A DNA stretch of 64,000 nucleotides from Hyphomicrobiales bacterium (GCA_900489925.1 UEHQ01000002.1:124001-188000); one strand, 5' to 3'; shown: positions 1-8,904, counted from the stretch's first letter. The notes: generated by a model not told the origin, from the sequence alone. Numbers and translations are program-made.

Positions 1-867
1 GCTGCTGGGATTGGGGGTGGTGTTGGTCACCCAGGGAACCTGGGCCATGTCCTTCAGCTTCTGCCCTCCCAACGCGCTGCAGATCGCGGGAAATGCGTTT
101 GTCGCGACGAGATCGCGCGCCATGTCCGAGGCACGGACTGATACCTGGCTCTCAACTTTCTCGCGCGCAGGTTCGATATAATAGTTCAATGCCACAAGCC
201 GAATGCGATCCGCCCCCCGCATCAGATGCTCATATTGATCGGAGACATGCTGCGGCAGGTCATTCTGATCGACGATGATGTAGCCTGCGTTGTGAAGGCG
301 GGCAGCGGCATCGGATTTTTGTCCCCAGCCACCGTTCAACTCGGTCTTCTTCAAGATAAAGCCGGCAATAGGCTTTGTCGGGTAGATGCGGTTCTTTCGC
401 TGACGCGTAGAGCGCACCCAATAGTCGCGAGGTTCGCCGAAGCTTTTGAATATTTCCGCATGAGCGCCAGCGCTTCGATATGAGTCGAATGCGTCCATCG
501 CGGCTTCGATGGCAGCGCGTGAGAAATCAGTTAACGGCTCATCAATGTTGCCCTGTGCCGGTATGCCCAATGCTTGCGCGATCTCGGGATCGAGTTCGTA
601 TCGGACGAGTTTCTGAGCGCCAAATTTAAGGTAGTTGACCGGTCCACCCGACAGGGCCTTGCACCGGGCAGCAAGGCCATCGATCAACATCGCGCGCGTT
701 ACCACCAACCAATCCTCAGTGTGGACGGCATCTTCTGCCCGATTGCTTGCGCCCTCTGGTTTGATCTTGAAGATCGAGCTTCCTGTTCCGCCATCTCGAA
801 CAGGGCGGTATGGAACGCCCTCCCGGTCGTAAAGAATGAGCCGTCGATCTTGGGCGAGCAGGGTCAT
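1..867 (-). CDS. Partial gene with a McrA-type (ScoMcrA-N-like) head-domain signature
   Basis: An open frame of 289 codons runs off the left edge. Its ATG overlaps the stop of the upstream nuclease-helicase gene (ATGA), so the two are probably translationally coupled. Residues about 149-199 read YWVR, then RIYPTKPIAG, then ELNGGWG, then LHNAGYIIV. I know this order (YWV, [KR]-x-YP-x-K-hydrophobic, GG, L-x3-G-[FY]-x-[IV]) from the N-terminal head domain of ScoMcrA-like modification-dependent endonucleases and related restriction proteins. No HNH or other nuclease motif is visible here; one could lie left of the window. The first 120 residues are unrecognised. That it is a real gene is well supported by the unbroken frame and the coupling. 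The domain call is by eye, and the function (sensing modified or foreign DNA) is inference. Confidence 0.6.
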   Translation of the reverse strand, partial: MTLLAQDRRLILYDREGVPYRPVRDGGTGSSIFKIKPEGASNRAEDAVHTEDWLVVTRAMLIDGLAARCKALSGGPVNYLKFGAQKLVRYELDPEIAQALGIPAQGNIDEPLTDFSRAAIEAAMDAFDSYRSAGAHAEIFKSFGEPRDYWVRSTRQRKNRIYPTKPIAGFILKKTELNGGWGQKSDAAARLHNAGYIIVDQNDLPQHVSDQYEHLMRGADRIRLVALNYYIEPAREKVESQVSVRASDMARDLVATNAFPAICSALGGQKLKDMAQVPWVTNTTPNPSS

Positions 868-3800
868 ATAAGGGTCTCCAAAGCACACAACGTGTTCACA
901 AGCCGCATCTGCTCGACCGTCCCGCATTTCGCCTCGCGCAGACGCGGCGCGCCGAAGACCAGCGCCAATCCCTTCGCACGGGACACGGCCACGTTGATCC
1001 GGCTCAACGAAAATAGAAACTCCATTCCACGCGCAGTTTCCTCGGCCGACGATGCAGTCATCGACACAAGGCAGACCGGCGCCTCCTGTCCCTGGAACTT
1101 GTCCACCGTGCCGACACGGATTGATTCCGGTAGTGCGTCGCGCAGCGCGTTGACCTGCGCGTTGTAGGGAGCGACGACGATGATATCGCTTGCGCGCAGG
1201 GGACGCGAGGTGCCATCCTTGTCGGTCCATGCGCCCTTCAACAGGTCGGCTGCTGCGGCTGCGATAGCGGCGACCTCCTCGGCAGCAATCTGCGCATTGC
1301 CCTCGTGGGGCACTGGCACCCAGAATGCACCCGCCTTGGGGATTGGAGTGCCTCGAACGGCCTGATGCATAGTGTCGGGGTGGCTTTCTAGCCGCCCCTC
1401 ATAGACCTGATCCGAGACAAAGCGGCAGACTTTCGGGTGCATCCGACGCGAGACGGGCAGGAAGATGCCCTGGTCCACCGGCATGGTGAGGTGTTCGCCC
1501 AGCATCCAGTCGAGGCAGGAGAGGTTTGCGGGTTCCGGATGCGCGCCTTGGATGACTTGTGGCAGTTGGCGTGGGTCACCCACCAGCACGATGTTGTGCG
1601 CCGCCCGGCTCATCGCGGCCATGTTCGCTAGGCCGACCTGTCCGGCCTCGTCCACGAAGAGCCAGTCGAAGGCCTGCACGTTTTCGTCACGGGCAAAAAA
1701 CCAAGCAGTGGCACCAACCACATGCCTACCAGCAGCAGCATCTTCATTGCTGTTGGTGCGACGAACGAGGCAGTTGTCGGGGTAGCTATCCTCTTCGCCC
1801 GAGGTCTTGTGGACGAGATCCAGCGTGATCGGCAGATCCGCGCCTTCCAGGGCGTTGAGACAGCCCATCAGCACGTTGCGGATCGCCTCATGACTGTTCG
1901 AAGTGACACCAACACGCGCACCCTTTTTCACCAGCGACAGGATCGCTCGGGCGGTGACATAGGTCTTGCCGGTCCCCGGCGGTCCTTGGATCGGAAGCAC
2001 GGTCCCGTCCATCGCGCCAACGGCGGCGATGGTACCTGCTACCGGATCGGCAACGAACTGCAACGGGCCGCTAGTGAGGCGGGGAGCCGCACGGGACAGC
2101 AGGTCATCGACAGCACGATAGGCGCGCGGGCCGCACTGATCGGCGATCACGTCGCGCAAAGCCGTGGCAATCACCTTGGTGTCCAGTGGCCAATCGGGGT
2201 GCAACGTCAGCCGGTCAGTCAGAAGATGATTCTTGCCCGGCCCGGCCTTAACCGTGATTTGCCGCGTCCTGCGGTCCATCTCCTCGATAATAACCGAGAC
2301 GGGCGGGCCGTCGAAGACCGGCACGGTGGCGCGCTTTCCGCCGCGCAACTTGGTCTCCTGCGGCGGAAAGCGGTAGCTCCGCGCGAAGGAACGCTTGACA
2401 GGCGCCACCGGGCCGATCGCCTCAAGCCCCGCAAGCGCATCGAGGTCGTCGATCAGGTCTTCCTCATCCTTGGCCGCTGAATCGAACACCGCCCATTGCG
2501 CGGGCTTGGTCTCGCGCCCGTGGAACAGGCCGAGGTTGAATAGCATCGCCTGCCGATCCTCGGGTAAACCCGCTGACGCAAGAGTGGCGCGCAACTCTTG
2601 CGTCTCAGCGTCCTCCTCAGTCTCTTTCGGTACTGCGTCCTGGCGAGGCTGCGGCCACGGGCCTGGCGGCCGGATGCTCACCAACCAGTCGCGCAACTCT
2701 TCGGTCGAGATACAGTCGATACGGTTGTAATCCTCGATCTCATCCAGGATGTGCTGGTCGCCCGTCTCGCGCCAATTCTCGTAAGCGACAACCGACCCGC
2801 CCGCCGTCTTGACCTCGCCCTCACGCTTGCGGCCGTAAAACGCCTCCATCGACTTGATAGAATAGTTCTGCTCTGATCCGATAAGCCCGCCCCGCACCAC
2901 GGCGAATAGGTCAACAAAGCGCCGCTCGCGCAGCAGGCGATCGAGCAAGGCCTCGCCGATCCCGTATTTCGTAGTCAGTCGCCGAAGCGCGGTAATCTCA
3001 TAAGCAGCGTAGTGATAGATTCGGGCCTGCGGGTATTCCTCCAACCGCGCGCGGAAGAAGGTCAGAAGATCCTCCAGCGCCCGTGCCTCAGCGGCGTGAT
3101 CATGCGCCCAAAAGGCCCGAAACTGCCCGTCGTGCCAAGTTCCGTGCAGATACTCGAGCCCACCGTCAAAATGCGGGTCGCCCTCTATGTCATAGAAAAG
3201 ATCGCCTGACTGCGGCTCAGGCAGCAAGTCAAAGCCCTTGCCCGGTTCCGGGGCGCGCAATTCGAAGGTTGGTCCGCCCGACTTTCTGGCCTGCTGCAAC
3301 CGGGCTTGCGTCACTAGACGAAGGCGGGTTCCTTCGGCCATGCCTCGCACGGGTTGGTCGAGTCCAGCCAGTGCCTCCATTGTCGCAGTGCCCGCAGCCT
3401 CCAGCTTCTTCACCTGCCCACGGTTGATGTTGGCGACATTGAACAGGCTGTCCTCGGCCTGCCAAACGCTTTCGCAATGACCCGCCCAACGACAAAGGCC
3501 GCAATCGGCGCAAGGAATCGGCCGTGTCGGTTGCGGGTCAGCCACGAACCTCTCAAGCCGCGCCCGTGCGGCCCGTGCGTAATGGGCGTAGTCAGTGAGT
3601 CGCAGCGTGGCGCGTTCGCCGGTGCCCAATTCGACATATGCGAATTCTGGCGCCACACCCTGAATCTCGATCAACAGGTCAGAATAGAGGACGAGTTGCA
3701 GCACGTGCTTTGGATGCGGTCGACGTTTCAGCTTGGTGTCTGCCACCTCGTAGCTAAAAGGACCAAGCGTCGAAGGGCGATCCACCCGCATCAGGAAATC

Positions 3801-4133
3801 CGACCATCCGCCCCAGTTGCCTGACAGGAACGCTCCCTGGAACACGACCTCGGCCCCTTGCGCCAAGGCATCTCGAGTGGCATCGGCATCCGCGGCCAGA
3901 TCACCACGCGGGATCTCGACCACCGCCCGGCCCGAGGCTTTAAGCCTTTCTAAGTGCGCTGCTTCGTGTGCATCGCCCTGTTTCTGCAGCAGGGCCGCAT
4001 CTTCGCTGTCCTCACCAGGTTCCGGCCCCTCGCCGCGCAGCCGCATCAGGTCGAGTGTGGTCGCATGAGCGCAGCCCATGAACCGCATCAGGTCGGTCGC
4101 CGAAAAAAAGATAGTGCCGCCAATGTCTCTCAT
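864..4133 (-). CDS. TM0106-type RecB-like nuclease / RNase H-fold exonuclease / SF1 helicase fusion
   Basis: This 1089-residue protein has three catalytic-looking modules. Residues 1-225 form a RecB-like (PD-(D/E)XK) nuclease of the TM0106 type, with a VADTKLK metal/lysine motif near 130, a QLVLYS segment just after it, and a Cys cluster (CADCGLC, then HC) at about 208-220. Residues about 310-490 are an RNase H-fold (YprB-like) exonuclease domain starting at DIEGD (315-319) and ending at YNRIDC. Residues about 690-1089 are an Upf1/DNA2-like superfamily 1 helicase with Walker A GPPGTGKT near 717, VDEAGQ near 828, GDPRQLPQV, a DKFQGQE motif and a C-terminal NVAVSRAK. It lies between a small upstream gene and the McrA-head gene coupled to it. 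A role in DNA processing or defence is inference; the enzyme classes are well supported. Confidence 0.85.
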   Translation of the reverse strand: MRDIGGTIFFSATDLMRFMGCAHATTLDLMRLRGEGPEPGEDSEDAALLQKQGDAHEAAHLERLKASGRAVVEIPRGDLAADADATRDALAQGAEVVFQGAFLSGNWGGWSDFLMRVDRPSTLGPFSYEVADTKLKRRPHPKHVLQLVLYSDLLIEIQGVAPEFAYVELGTGERATLRLTDYAHYARAARARLERFVADPQPTRPIPCADCGLCRWAGHCESVWQAEDSLFNVANINRGQVKKLEAAGTATMEALAGLDQPVRGMAEGTRLRLVTQARLQQARKSGGPTFELRAPEPGKGFDLLPEPQSGDLFYDIEGDPHFDGGLEYLHGTWHDGQFRAFWAHDHAAEARALEDLLTFFRARLEEYPQARIYHYAAYEITALRRLTTKYGIGEALLDRLLRERRFVDLFAVVRGGLIGSEQNYSIKSMEAFYGRKREGEVKTAGGSVVAYENWRETGDQHILDEIEDYNRIDCISTEELRDWLVSIRPPGPWPQPRQDAVPKETEEDAETQELRATLASAGLPEDRQAMLFNLGLFHGRETKPAQWAVFDSAAKDEEDLIDDLDALAGLEAIGPVAPVKRSFARSYRFPPQETKLRGGKRATVPVFDGPPVSVIIEEMDRRTRQITVKAGPGKNHLLTDRLTLHPDWPLDTKVIATALRDVIADQCGPRAYRAVDDLLSRAAPRLTSGPLQFVADPVAGTIAAVGAMDGTVLPIQGPPGTGKTYVTARAILSLVKKGARVGVTSNSHEAIRNVLMGCLNALEGADLPITLDLVHKTSGEEDSYPDNCLVRRTNSNEDAAAGRHVVGATAWFFARDENVQAFDWLFVDEAGQVGLANMAAMSRAAHNIVLVGDPRQLPQVIQGAHPEPANLSCLDWMLGEHLTMPVDQGIFLPVSRRMHPKVCRFVSDQVYEGRLESHPDTMHQAVRGTPIPKAGAFWVPVPHEGNAQIAAEEVAAIAAAAADLLKGAWTDKDGTSRPLRASDIIVVAPYNAQVNALRDALPESIRVGTVDKFQGQEAPVCLVSMTASSAEETARGMEFLFSLSRINVAVSRAKGLALVFGAPRLREAKCGTVEQMRLVNTLCALETLI

Positions 4134-4280
4134 GGTCGCCCTAGAATCTTGAATAAGAGCAACCCGAAGAAGAATCGTCTCGCCGGATCGCAGCTTCGTA
4201 AATAAACGCCGTGGGTGTCAATTCGCGTCAGACACCGCACCTGGTTGAATTGATGGGCAGTGCCGGAAAAGCTTCTCTTG

Positions 4281-4556
4281 CTAGCCGGCAGGTGCCGCGT
4301 CCCGGACGATCCGCAGGCTTTTCGGCGCGATCAGCGACGCAGGTTTGCCTTTCGCGCTCATGCGAAGAGCAAAGCCGCGCTCGATTAGCACCGCCGCCTC
4401 GTCCAGCGTCTTCACATAGGTCGCATTGTCGGCATGATGCCGGTGCTTGCCATGCGCCGGGTCGGCTAGCTGATAGCCTTTGGAAGTGACGGAAGGTTCC
4501 TCCACCGCGCCGCGGCGAGAGGAAATCCGTTCGATCCTGATAACACGTCCGCGCAT
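4281..4556 (-). CDS. Small basic protein of unknown function (91 aa)
   Basis: I chose the ATG at 4556 because an AAGGAA-type ribosome binding site lies just upstream. A longer frame exists but would run antisense through the divergent WYL gene. The product is basic, begins MRGRVIRIERISS, and has a GKHRHHAD segment in the middle. I do not recognise the family. It is first in a minus-strand run ahead of the nuclease-helicase (147-bp gap, no clear terminator), so it may belong to the same transcription unit. It is divergent from the WYL regulator, which could control it. Small leading genes of defence operons are often accessory or regulatory; that is only an analogy. Confidence 0.5.
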   Translation of the reverse strand: MRGRVIRIERISSRRGAVEEPSVTSKGYQLADPAHGKHRHHADNATYVKTLDEAAVLIERGFALRMSAKGKPASLIAPKSLRIVRDAAPAG

Positions 4557-4662
4557 TCCTTTTCCTTTCAGAGCTCTCCTCGTAGGCCTGCCACGCCGCG
4601 GGTCATGTGCCTCTTCTGGCAATCGCCTCGACAGGACGCAGAAACCGTTATAACGTGCGAGG
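4557..4662. promoter_or_regulatory. Divergent promoter region, small gene / WYL regulator
   Basis: This short spacer separates the divergent starts of the 91-aa gene (minus) and the WYL regulator (plus). Promoters for both directions and any WYL operator should lie here, though part may overlap the first codons of the WYL gene if its ATG at 4693 is the true start. I see no perfect inverted repeat, so the assignment rests on gene arrangement alone. Confidence 0.4.
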
Positions 4663-5667
4663 GTGACAAATTCTGACAGGCTGACGGTGCGTATGTCATT
4701 TTCCAAGGCACAGGATCTAGTACGCCTCGCGCAGATGGCAGCGGCGCGGCGGGGCGGCATCAGCCTCGAAGATATCTGCGCGGAGTTTAGTGTGTCCCAT
4801 CGCACAGCCCAGCGCATGACCGAAGCACTTGAGGGAACCTTCGGCAACGTGGAGGCAGAGGATGGGCCGGACCGTAAACGGCGCTGGCGGCTAATCGATT
4901 CCGGCCTCACCCGGCTTCAACTGCGGCATGAAACTGGCGTTGAAGCGTTAGAGATCGCTGCTCGTACCGCCGAGGCTGAGGGTCGACTACGCCACTCCCG
5001 CGCGCTGCACGACCTACGTGAGGGAATGTTAGCGCGGGTCCCGGCGCGAGCGAGGGTAGAAGCCGATGCCGAGGCGGTTCTAACGGCCATGGGGCAGGTA
5101 ATGCGACCTGGGCCACGCGTTAGCTTGGCCCCCGACATCCTTGATGCGATCATTGAAGCTCTTCGCGGCCCCTTCCGCCTGCGGGTGCGCTACAATAAGG
5201 ACGACGCGACACGTATCCTGGAACCACATGGAGTGCTGCTGGGCCACCGAACCTACCTCGCTGCTCGCGATCCGGCCAAAGCGGACGAGGTGCGCAACTT
5301 CCGCATCGACCTCATTCACGACGCGCAAACCCTGAATGAAAGCTTCTCGCTGCAAGAAGGGTTCACTATCGGAGACTACGCCGCGCAGGCGTTTGGTGTA
5401 TGGCAGGATCCGGAACAATTCGGAGAGGTCATTTGGCGATTTGCACCAGAGGCCGCTGAGCGCGCTGCTGGCTTCCGCTTCCACCCGCGGCAGGTGCTGG
5501 AACGCCAGGATGACGGGAGCCTTTTGGTGCGGTTCAAGGCATCGGGATGGCTCGAGATGACGTGGCATCTCTATCAATGGGGCGACAAGGTTGAGGTGAT
5601 CGCGCCTCAGGGACTGCAGAACCTAGTTAAAGGCAATCAAAGGTCGGACTTCAAAGCCTTGCCATGA
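4663..5667 (+). CDS. WYL-domain transcriptional regulator
   Basis: This 334-residue protein has an N-terminal winged helix-turn-helix (about residues 15-65, ISLEDICAEFSVSHRTAQRM) and a WYL-like domain around residues 165-230 (LEPHGVLLGHRTYLAARD, then NFRIDLI). A C-terminal WCX-type extension closes it (VIWRFAPEAAERA to IAPQGLQNLV). In the WYL segment the tripeptide reads TYL, a common variant. The start is uncertain: GTG at 4663 is the longest frame, but ATG at 4693 is also possible; neither has a strong Shine-Dalgarno. WYL regulators such as BrxR and CapW control phage-defence operons by sensing a nucleic acid or nucleotide ligand. Here it is divergent from the nuclease-helicase genes and is their likely regulator, by inference. 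Confidence 0.85.
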   Translation: MTNSDRLTVRMSFSKAQDLVRLAQMAAARRGGISLEDICAEFSVSHRTAQRMTEALEGTFGNVEAEDGPDRKRRWRLIDSGLTRLQLRHETGVEALEIAARTAEAEGRLRHSRALHDLREGMLARVPARARVEADAEAVLTAMGQVMRPGPRVSLAPDILDAIIEALRGPFRLRVRYNKDDATRILEPHGVLLGHRTYLAARDPAKADEVRNFRIDLIHDAQTLNESFSLQEGFTIGDYAAQAFGVWQDPEQFGEVIWRFAPEAAERAAGFRFHPRQVLERQDDGSLLVRFKASGWLEMTWHLYQWGDKVEVIAPQGLQNLVKGNQRSDFKALP

Positions 5668-5869
5668 TTGGGTCCCGAGTAGGACCTCGACGCAGAATCT
5701 TTCAGACCGAATTTCCAATGCCTCGTTCGGGGTTGCCGTCGCACACCAGGAAGCTGGAGGTTGCATGGGCTGTTCATCTCGAGATGATACATCGCATGAT
5801 AAAGGCAGATACGGGACGCAAGGCGGACAAACGCGCGGTGATCGCTAGAGGGAAGTTGGTACCTTAACA

Positions 5870-6026
5870 GCGGAAATTATTTCCGCTCCACACCCATATT
5901 GACTGAGGCCCAATGCCAGGGCACATAGGTGGCATCCACGGTCGCTCGCGACAGGAAAACAGAGGGAATTTCAAGGCTTTTCCGATAAGCTATTGAAATC
6001 ATGTGAGAATCCAAGGTCCCCAGGCA
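5870..6026 (+). repeat. Left copy of a 157-bp direct repeat ending in a degenerate tRNA-Gln 3'-end-like core
   Basis: This segment aligns without gaps to 11329-11485; by hand I count about 31 mismatches (roughly 80 % identity). Perfect runs include a 25-bp stretch at about 5923-5947 and a 22-bp stretch ending in GAGAATCCA. The last 20 bases (6007-6026) resemble the 3' end of tRNA-Gln with a few changes; the right copy is closer. The left edge forms a hairpin: AGCGGAAA, three bases, TTTCCGCT (5869-5887). The minus strand carries a short frame ending in ...VPWHWASVN..., whose counterpart in the right copy ends at the same place but is cut by a stop upstream. I interpret it as a decayed attachment site plus the end of an integrated element. 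Confidence 0.7.
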
Positions 6027-6209
6027 AGTCGTTTTTGACTGATTTTTCGATCCAAACTGGCTACTATCTCCCGCACGGAAAAGTGACGTCTTCTCAATAA
6101 GTTGGGCAATCTCCGCCGCAGTTCCGTTGGCCATCCGTCTTGCTCGAAGGCGGCTAGGAAAATTGGCTGGGGACCTTTGTATCCGGTCGGAACGTGAAAT
6201 TCGCTCAAC
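6027..6209 (-). pseudogene. Possible decayed gene fragment beside the left repeat
   Basis: Between the repeat and the LysR gene, a minus-strand frame (about 6244-5999) includes IFLAAFEQDGWP. This short motif reminds me of small conserved hypothetical proteins that carry an 'AFEeDGWP' signature. The frame overlaps the end of the LysR gene and enters the repeat, and I see no convincing start or ribosome binding site. It may be a remnant left by insertion or deletion next to the attachment-like site, or a chance frame. Confidence 0.2.
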
Positions 6210-7109
6210 TCAATTTGATCCACGCTGCCGAAGAGCGTCCACAATTACCGCCATGGCAGGCGACATCTGACGTCTGCTGGGATAGTAGAGATGGTAGCCG
6301 GTGAATGGGTGGCTCCAGTCATCTAAGACAGCTTGCAAACGGCCATCGGCAATATGCTCCTCCACAAGGTTGTCAGGAACGTAGGCGATGCCGAAGCCTG
6401 AGACCGCGGCCTCTAGCTGCGAAATCGAGGAGTTGAAACTTAACTGGCCATCCACCCTCACCCGCAGTTCCCGGCCGTCTTTTTCGAACTCCCATGCGTA
6501 GAAGCCGCCGAGCGTCGCCTGCCGCATGTTGATGCAGACGTGACCCACTAGATCCTGAGGCGCCTGAGGACGCCCGCGTCTGGCGAAGTATTTTGGTGAA
6601 GCGACTGCGCGGAGCCGCCAATCAGGACCGATCCGGACGGCGATCATATCCTTGTCGACGTTTTCCCCAAGGCGAACTCCGGCATCGAAGCGTTCTTCCA
6701 CGATGTTGCGCATTCCATTGTCGGCGTAGAGCTCCACCTTGACGTCGGGATATTTGTCGAGAACGACAGATAACTTTGGCCATACGGTTGTCCGCAGAGC
6801 ATGATCGGACAAGGTCAACCTGACGGTGCCGGAGGGCTTCTCGCGGAATGCGACCAGATCTCCAAGATCCGCTTCAATGCCTTCAAACCGAGGTAAGATC
6901 GATCTGAACAGGCGTTCTCCAGCGTCCGTCGTCGCGACGCTGCGGGTCGTTCTTGTAAGAAGACGGACGCCTAGGCGGGCCTCCAACTGCTTGATTGTAT
7001 GACTGAGGGTAGACTGAGACGTCGCAAGGTTTGCGGCTGCCTTGGTAAAGCTCCCTTCCTTCGCAACCTCCAGGAACCACAACAAGTCCTTCATGTCCTC
7101 GCGTTGCAT
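6210..7109 (-). CDS. LysR-family regulator of the adjacent MFS/hydrolase cassette
   Basis: This 299-residue protein has an N-terminal LysR winged helix-turn-helix (FTKAAANLATSQSTLSHTIK, about residues 21-40, followed by LGVRLLTRTTR). A periplasmic-binding-like effector domain follows (RLTLSDHALRTTVWPKL through GFGIAYVPDNLV). It is divergent from the MFS gene, with 120 bp between them that contain a CGGATT-N9-AATCCG inverted repeat, the expected form of a LysR operator. It probably activates the downstream cassette in response to a small molecule. The resemblance is to the AaeR/YafC-like group in which the regulator sits beside an efflux or detoxification operon; the ligand is unknown. Confidence 0.9.
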   Translation of the reverse strand: MQREDMKDLLWFLEVAKEGSFTKAAANLATSQSTLSHTIKQLEARLGVRLLTRTTRSVATTDAGERLFRSILPRFEGIEADLGDLVAFREKPSGTVRLTLSDHALRTTVWPKLSVVLDKYPDVKVELYADNGMRNIVEERFDAGVRLGENVDKDMIAVRIGPDWRLRAVASPKYFARRGRPQAPQDLVGHVCINMRQATLGGFYAWEFEKDGRELRVRVDGQLSFNSSISQLEAAVSGFGIAYVPDNLVEEHIADGRLQAVLDDWSHPFTGYHLYYPSRRQMSPAMAVIVDALRQRGSN

Positions 7110-7148
7110 CTGCGCATCCTATTCATGTTGAAAATCGATAGGTCCATG

Positions 7149-7169
7149 CGGATTGGTCCGTCTAATCCG
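7149..7169. promoter_or_regulatory. Candidate LysR operator (inverted repeat)
   Basis: CGGATT (7149-7154) and AATCCG (7164-7169) form a perfect 6-bp inverted repeat with a 9-bp spacer. It lies between the divergent LysR and MFS genes. The size fits the T-N11-A type of LysR box. Confidence 0.5.
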
Positions 7170-7229
7170 AAAAGTAGATGAGCACTATCTTCAGCGCAAC
7201 GTTGAACAGTGAAGGTCCAAGACAAAGCC

Positions 7230-8411
7230 ATGACGCTCACCTTAGACAACATCGAACGGAAACCGTCGGCATGGGGGGCCGTTCTATCCATGACCCTGTG
7301 CGTGTTCGTGCTGATCGCGTCGGAGTTCATGCCTGTCAGCCTGCTGACCCCTATCGCTCTCGACCTAGGCGTTTCGGAAGGAAATACGGGTCAGGCGATT
7401 TCGATCTCCGGGATCTTCGCGGTGATAACGAGCCTGTCCATCGCCACCCTGGCAGGTCGACTTGACCGGCGCCTGCTCGTGCTGGCCTTGACCGCGCTAC
7501 TGATGTTGTCTGGCATCCTCGTCACCATCGCACCGTCCTACTCGGTCCTGATGCTCGGCCGAGCGCTGCTCGGCATCTCGATCGGCGGCTTCTGGTCGAT
7601 GTCGACGTCGATCGTGATGCGCCTCGTCGACAGGGATCAGGTACCAAAGGCGCTCGCGCTGCTGAACGCCGGCAATGCCATCGCCGCGACGATTTCGGCT
7701 CCGCTTGGCAGCCTTCTCGGCGCCTACATCGGCTGGCGCGGCGCCTTCTTCCTTGTCGTACCGATCGCGCTGCTCGCTCTTATCTGGCAGTGGATAAGCC
7801 TGCCCAGCCTTTCGCCACGTGGAGAAGCATCAGGAAACGTGTTCCGGCTTCTTGGACGGCTACCCGTCGCGCTCGGCATGGCGGCGATCCTTCTCCTGTT
7901 TATGGGTCAGTTCGCGCTCTTCACCTATCTGAGGCCGTTCCTGGAAACGGTCACCAGACTGGACATCGAAACCCTTTCCATCGCCCTTCTGGTGATGGGT
8001 CTGGCCGGAGCGGTCGGCACATGGGTCATCGGAAAGCTTCTGTCCCGCCGACTGTTCATCATTCTCGTCGCCATTCCGCTGCTGATGGCCTGCATCGCTG
8101 TCGCGATGATCGGTTTTGGCGAGATGAAACTCGCCGTGATCCTGTCCCTGATAGGATGGGGTTTCCTCGGAACCGCCGCTCCGGTCGGCTGGGGCACATG
8201 GTTGAGCCGGGCACTTCCCGACGACGCGGAAGCGGGCGGCGGCCTGCAGGTGGCTGTTATCCAGCTTGCGATCACGGCTGGCGCATCCCTCGGCGGCCTG
8301 CTCTTCGACACGCTCGGCTGGCGCTCGACTTTCACGCTCGCCGCCGTGCTTCTGCTCGGCTCGTCGATTATGTCCATTGCCACATGGCGTGCCACCAGGA
8401 GGTCCCGATGA
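7230..8411 (+). CDS. MFS exporter of the DHA1 family (12 TM)
   Basis: This roughly 393-residue hydrophobic protein has the DHA1 drug:H+ antiporter layout. It has about twelve membrane segments, an early SEFMPVSLLTPIALDLG, and a loop 2-3 motif LAGRLDRRLLV that matches the MFS motif A position. LLGISIGGFWSM lies near segment 4 and LNAGNAIAATISAPLGSLLG in segment 5. It resembles NepI/YdhP-like efflux proteins. I prefer the ATG at 7230 over the GTG at 7209, but the ribosome binding site is weak for both. The stop overlaps the start of the next gene (ATGA), so it leads a probable four-gene operon divergent from its LysR regulator. The exported substrate is unknown. Confidence 0.85.
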   Translation: MTLTLDNIERKPSAWGAVLSMTLCVFVLIASEFMPVSLLTPIALDLGVSEGNTGQAISISGIFAVITSLSIATLAGRLDRRLLVLALTALLMLSGILVTIAPSYSVLMLGRALLGISIGGFWSMSTSIVMRLVDRDQVPKALALLNAGNAIAATISAPLGSLLGAYIGWRGAFFLVVPIALLALIWQWISLPSLSPRGEASGNVFRLLGRLPVALGMAAILLLFMGQFALFTYLRPFLETVTRLDIETLSIALLVMGLAGAVGTWVIGKLLSRRLFIILVAIPLLMACIAVAMIGFGEMKLAVILSLIGWGFLGTAAPVGWGTWLSRALPDDAEAGGGLQVAVIQLAITAGASLGGLLFDTLGWRSTFTLAAVLLLGSSIMSIATWRATRRSR

Positions 8412-8875
8412 GCGTGTCGCGCATAGGTCCGACCCGCCGCGGCCTTCTCGTCTCGGCGGCGGCAGCCGCAATCTTACCGACAAGAGTGTTCAGCCAAAAC
8501 GGCCCTGACGATCAGGAGCGCACCGACGTGAAGATCAGATTGATATTCGACACGCACACGATGACCGCGACCCTCTACGACAACCCGTCGGCACGCGACT
8601 TCGTTTCGATGCTGCCACTGCAGTTGGAGATCGACGACTTCGGCTCCAACGAGAAGATCGCCTACTTGCCCCGCAAACTGACGGTGGACGGGCACGGGTC
8701 GTTCTCGAACGAGCGGCCTTACGACCTCTGCTACTACATGCCCTGGGGCAATCTGGCGATGTTCTACGCCGATTACAAGCATCCGGGCCTCGTGCGCCTC
8801 GGCCACTTCGACGAGGGCTACGAGGCGCTGCACGTCCGGGGGAAATTCCCGCTGCGCATCGAACGCATCCAGTAA
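8408..8875 (+). CDS. Cyclophilin-like fold protein with Tat-type signal
   Basis: The ATG overlaps the MFS stop codon. The product is 155 residues and begins with a twin-arginine-like leader (PTRRGLLVSAAAAAILP), implying export. The rest (IRLIFDTHTMTATLYDNPSARDFVSMLPL to YYMPWGNLAMFYAD) matches the 'cyclophilin-like' family of small bacterial proteins. That family has the cyclophilin barrel but is not known as a prolyl isomerase. Members often sit beside oxidoreductases, cupins and CMD-domain proteins, as here. The exact role is unknown. Confidence 0.8.
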   Translation: MSVSRIGPTRRGLLVSAAAAAILPTRVFSQNGPDDQERTDVKIRLIFDTHTMTATLYDNPSARDFVSMLPLQLEIDDFGSNEKIAYLPRKLTVDGHGSFSNERPYDLCYYMPWGNLAMFYADYKHPGLVRLGHFDEGYEALHVRGKFPLRIERIQ

Positions 8876-8904
8876 GACAAAACTTCTATCCAAGGAGATC
8901 ACGG

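Noticed and set aside
4281..4910. 209-codon minus-strand frame containing the 91-aa gene
   Set aside because: The upstream half runs antisense through the WYL helix-turn-helix region. The shorter start at 4556 has a good ribosome binding site.
5664..5867. 67-codon frame overlapping the WYL stop (ATGA)
   Set aside because: The overlap looks like coupling, but the product is low in recognisable structure and there is no other support. It ends right at the left repeat, so it may be junction sequence.
5877..6134. Minus-strand frame through the left repeat, ending in VPWHWASVN
   Set aside because: The same reading frame and stop exist in the right repeat, which hinted at coding. In the right copy, however, a stop lies soon upstream and no start is present, so I treat it as DNA-level conservation or a fragment.
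7215..7235. Similarity between the bases before the MFS ATG and those before the peroxiredoxin ATG
   Set aside because: Only about 17 of 20 bases match and the similarity stops at once. With no shared flanking sequence it is most likely chance.
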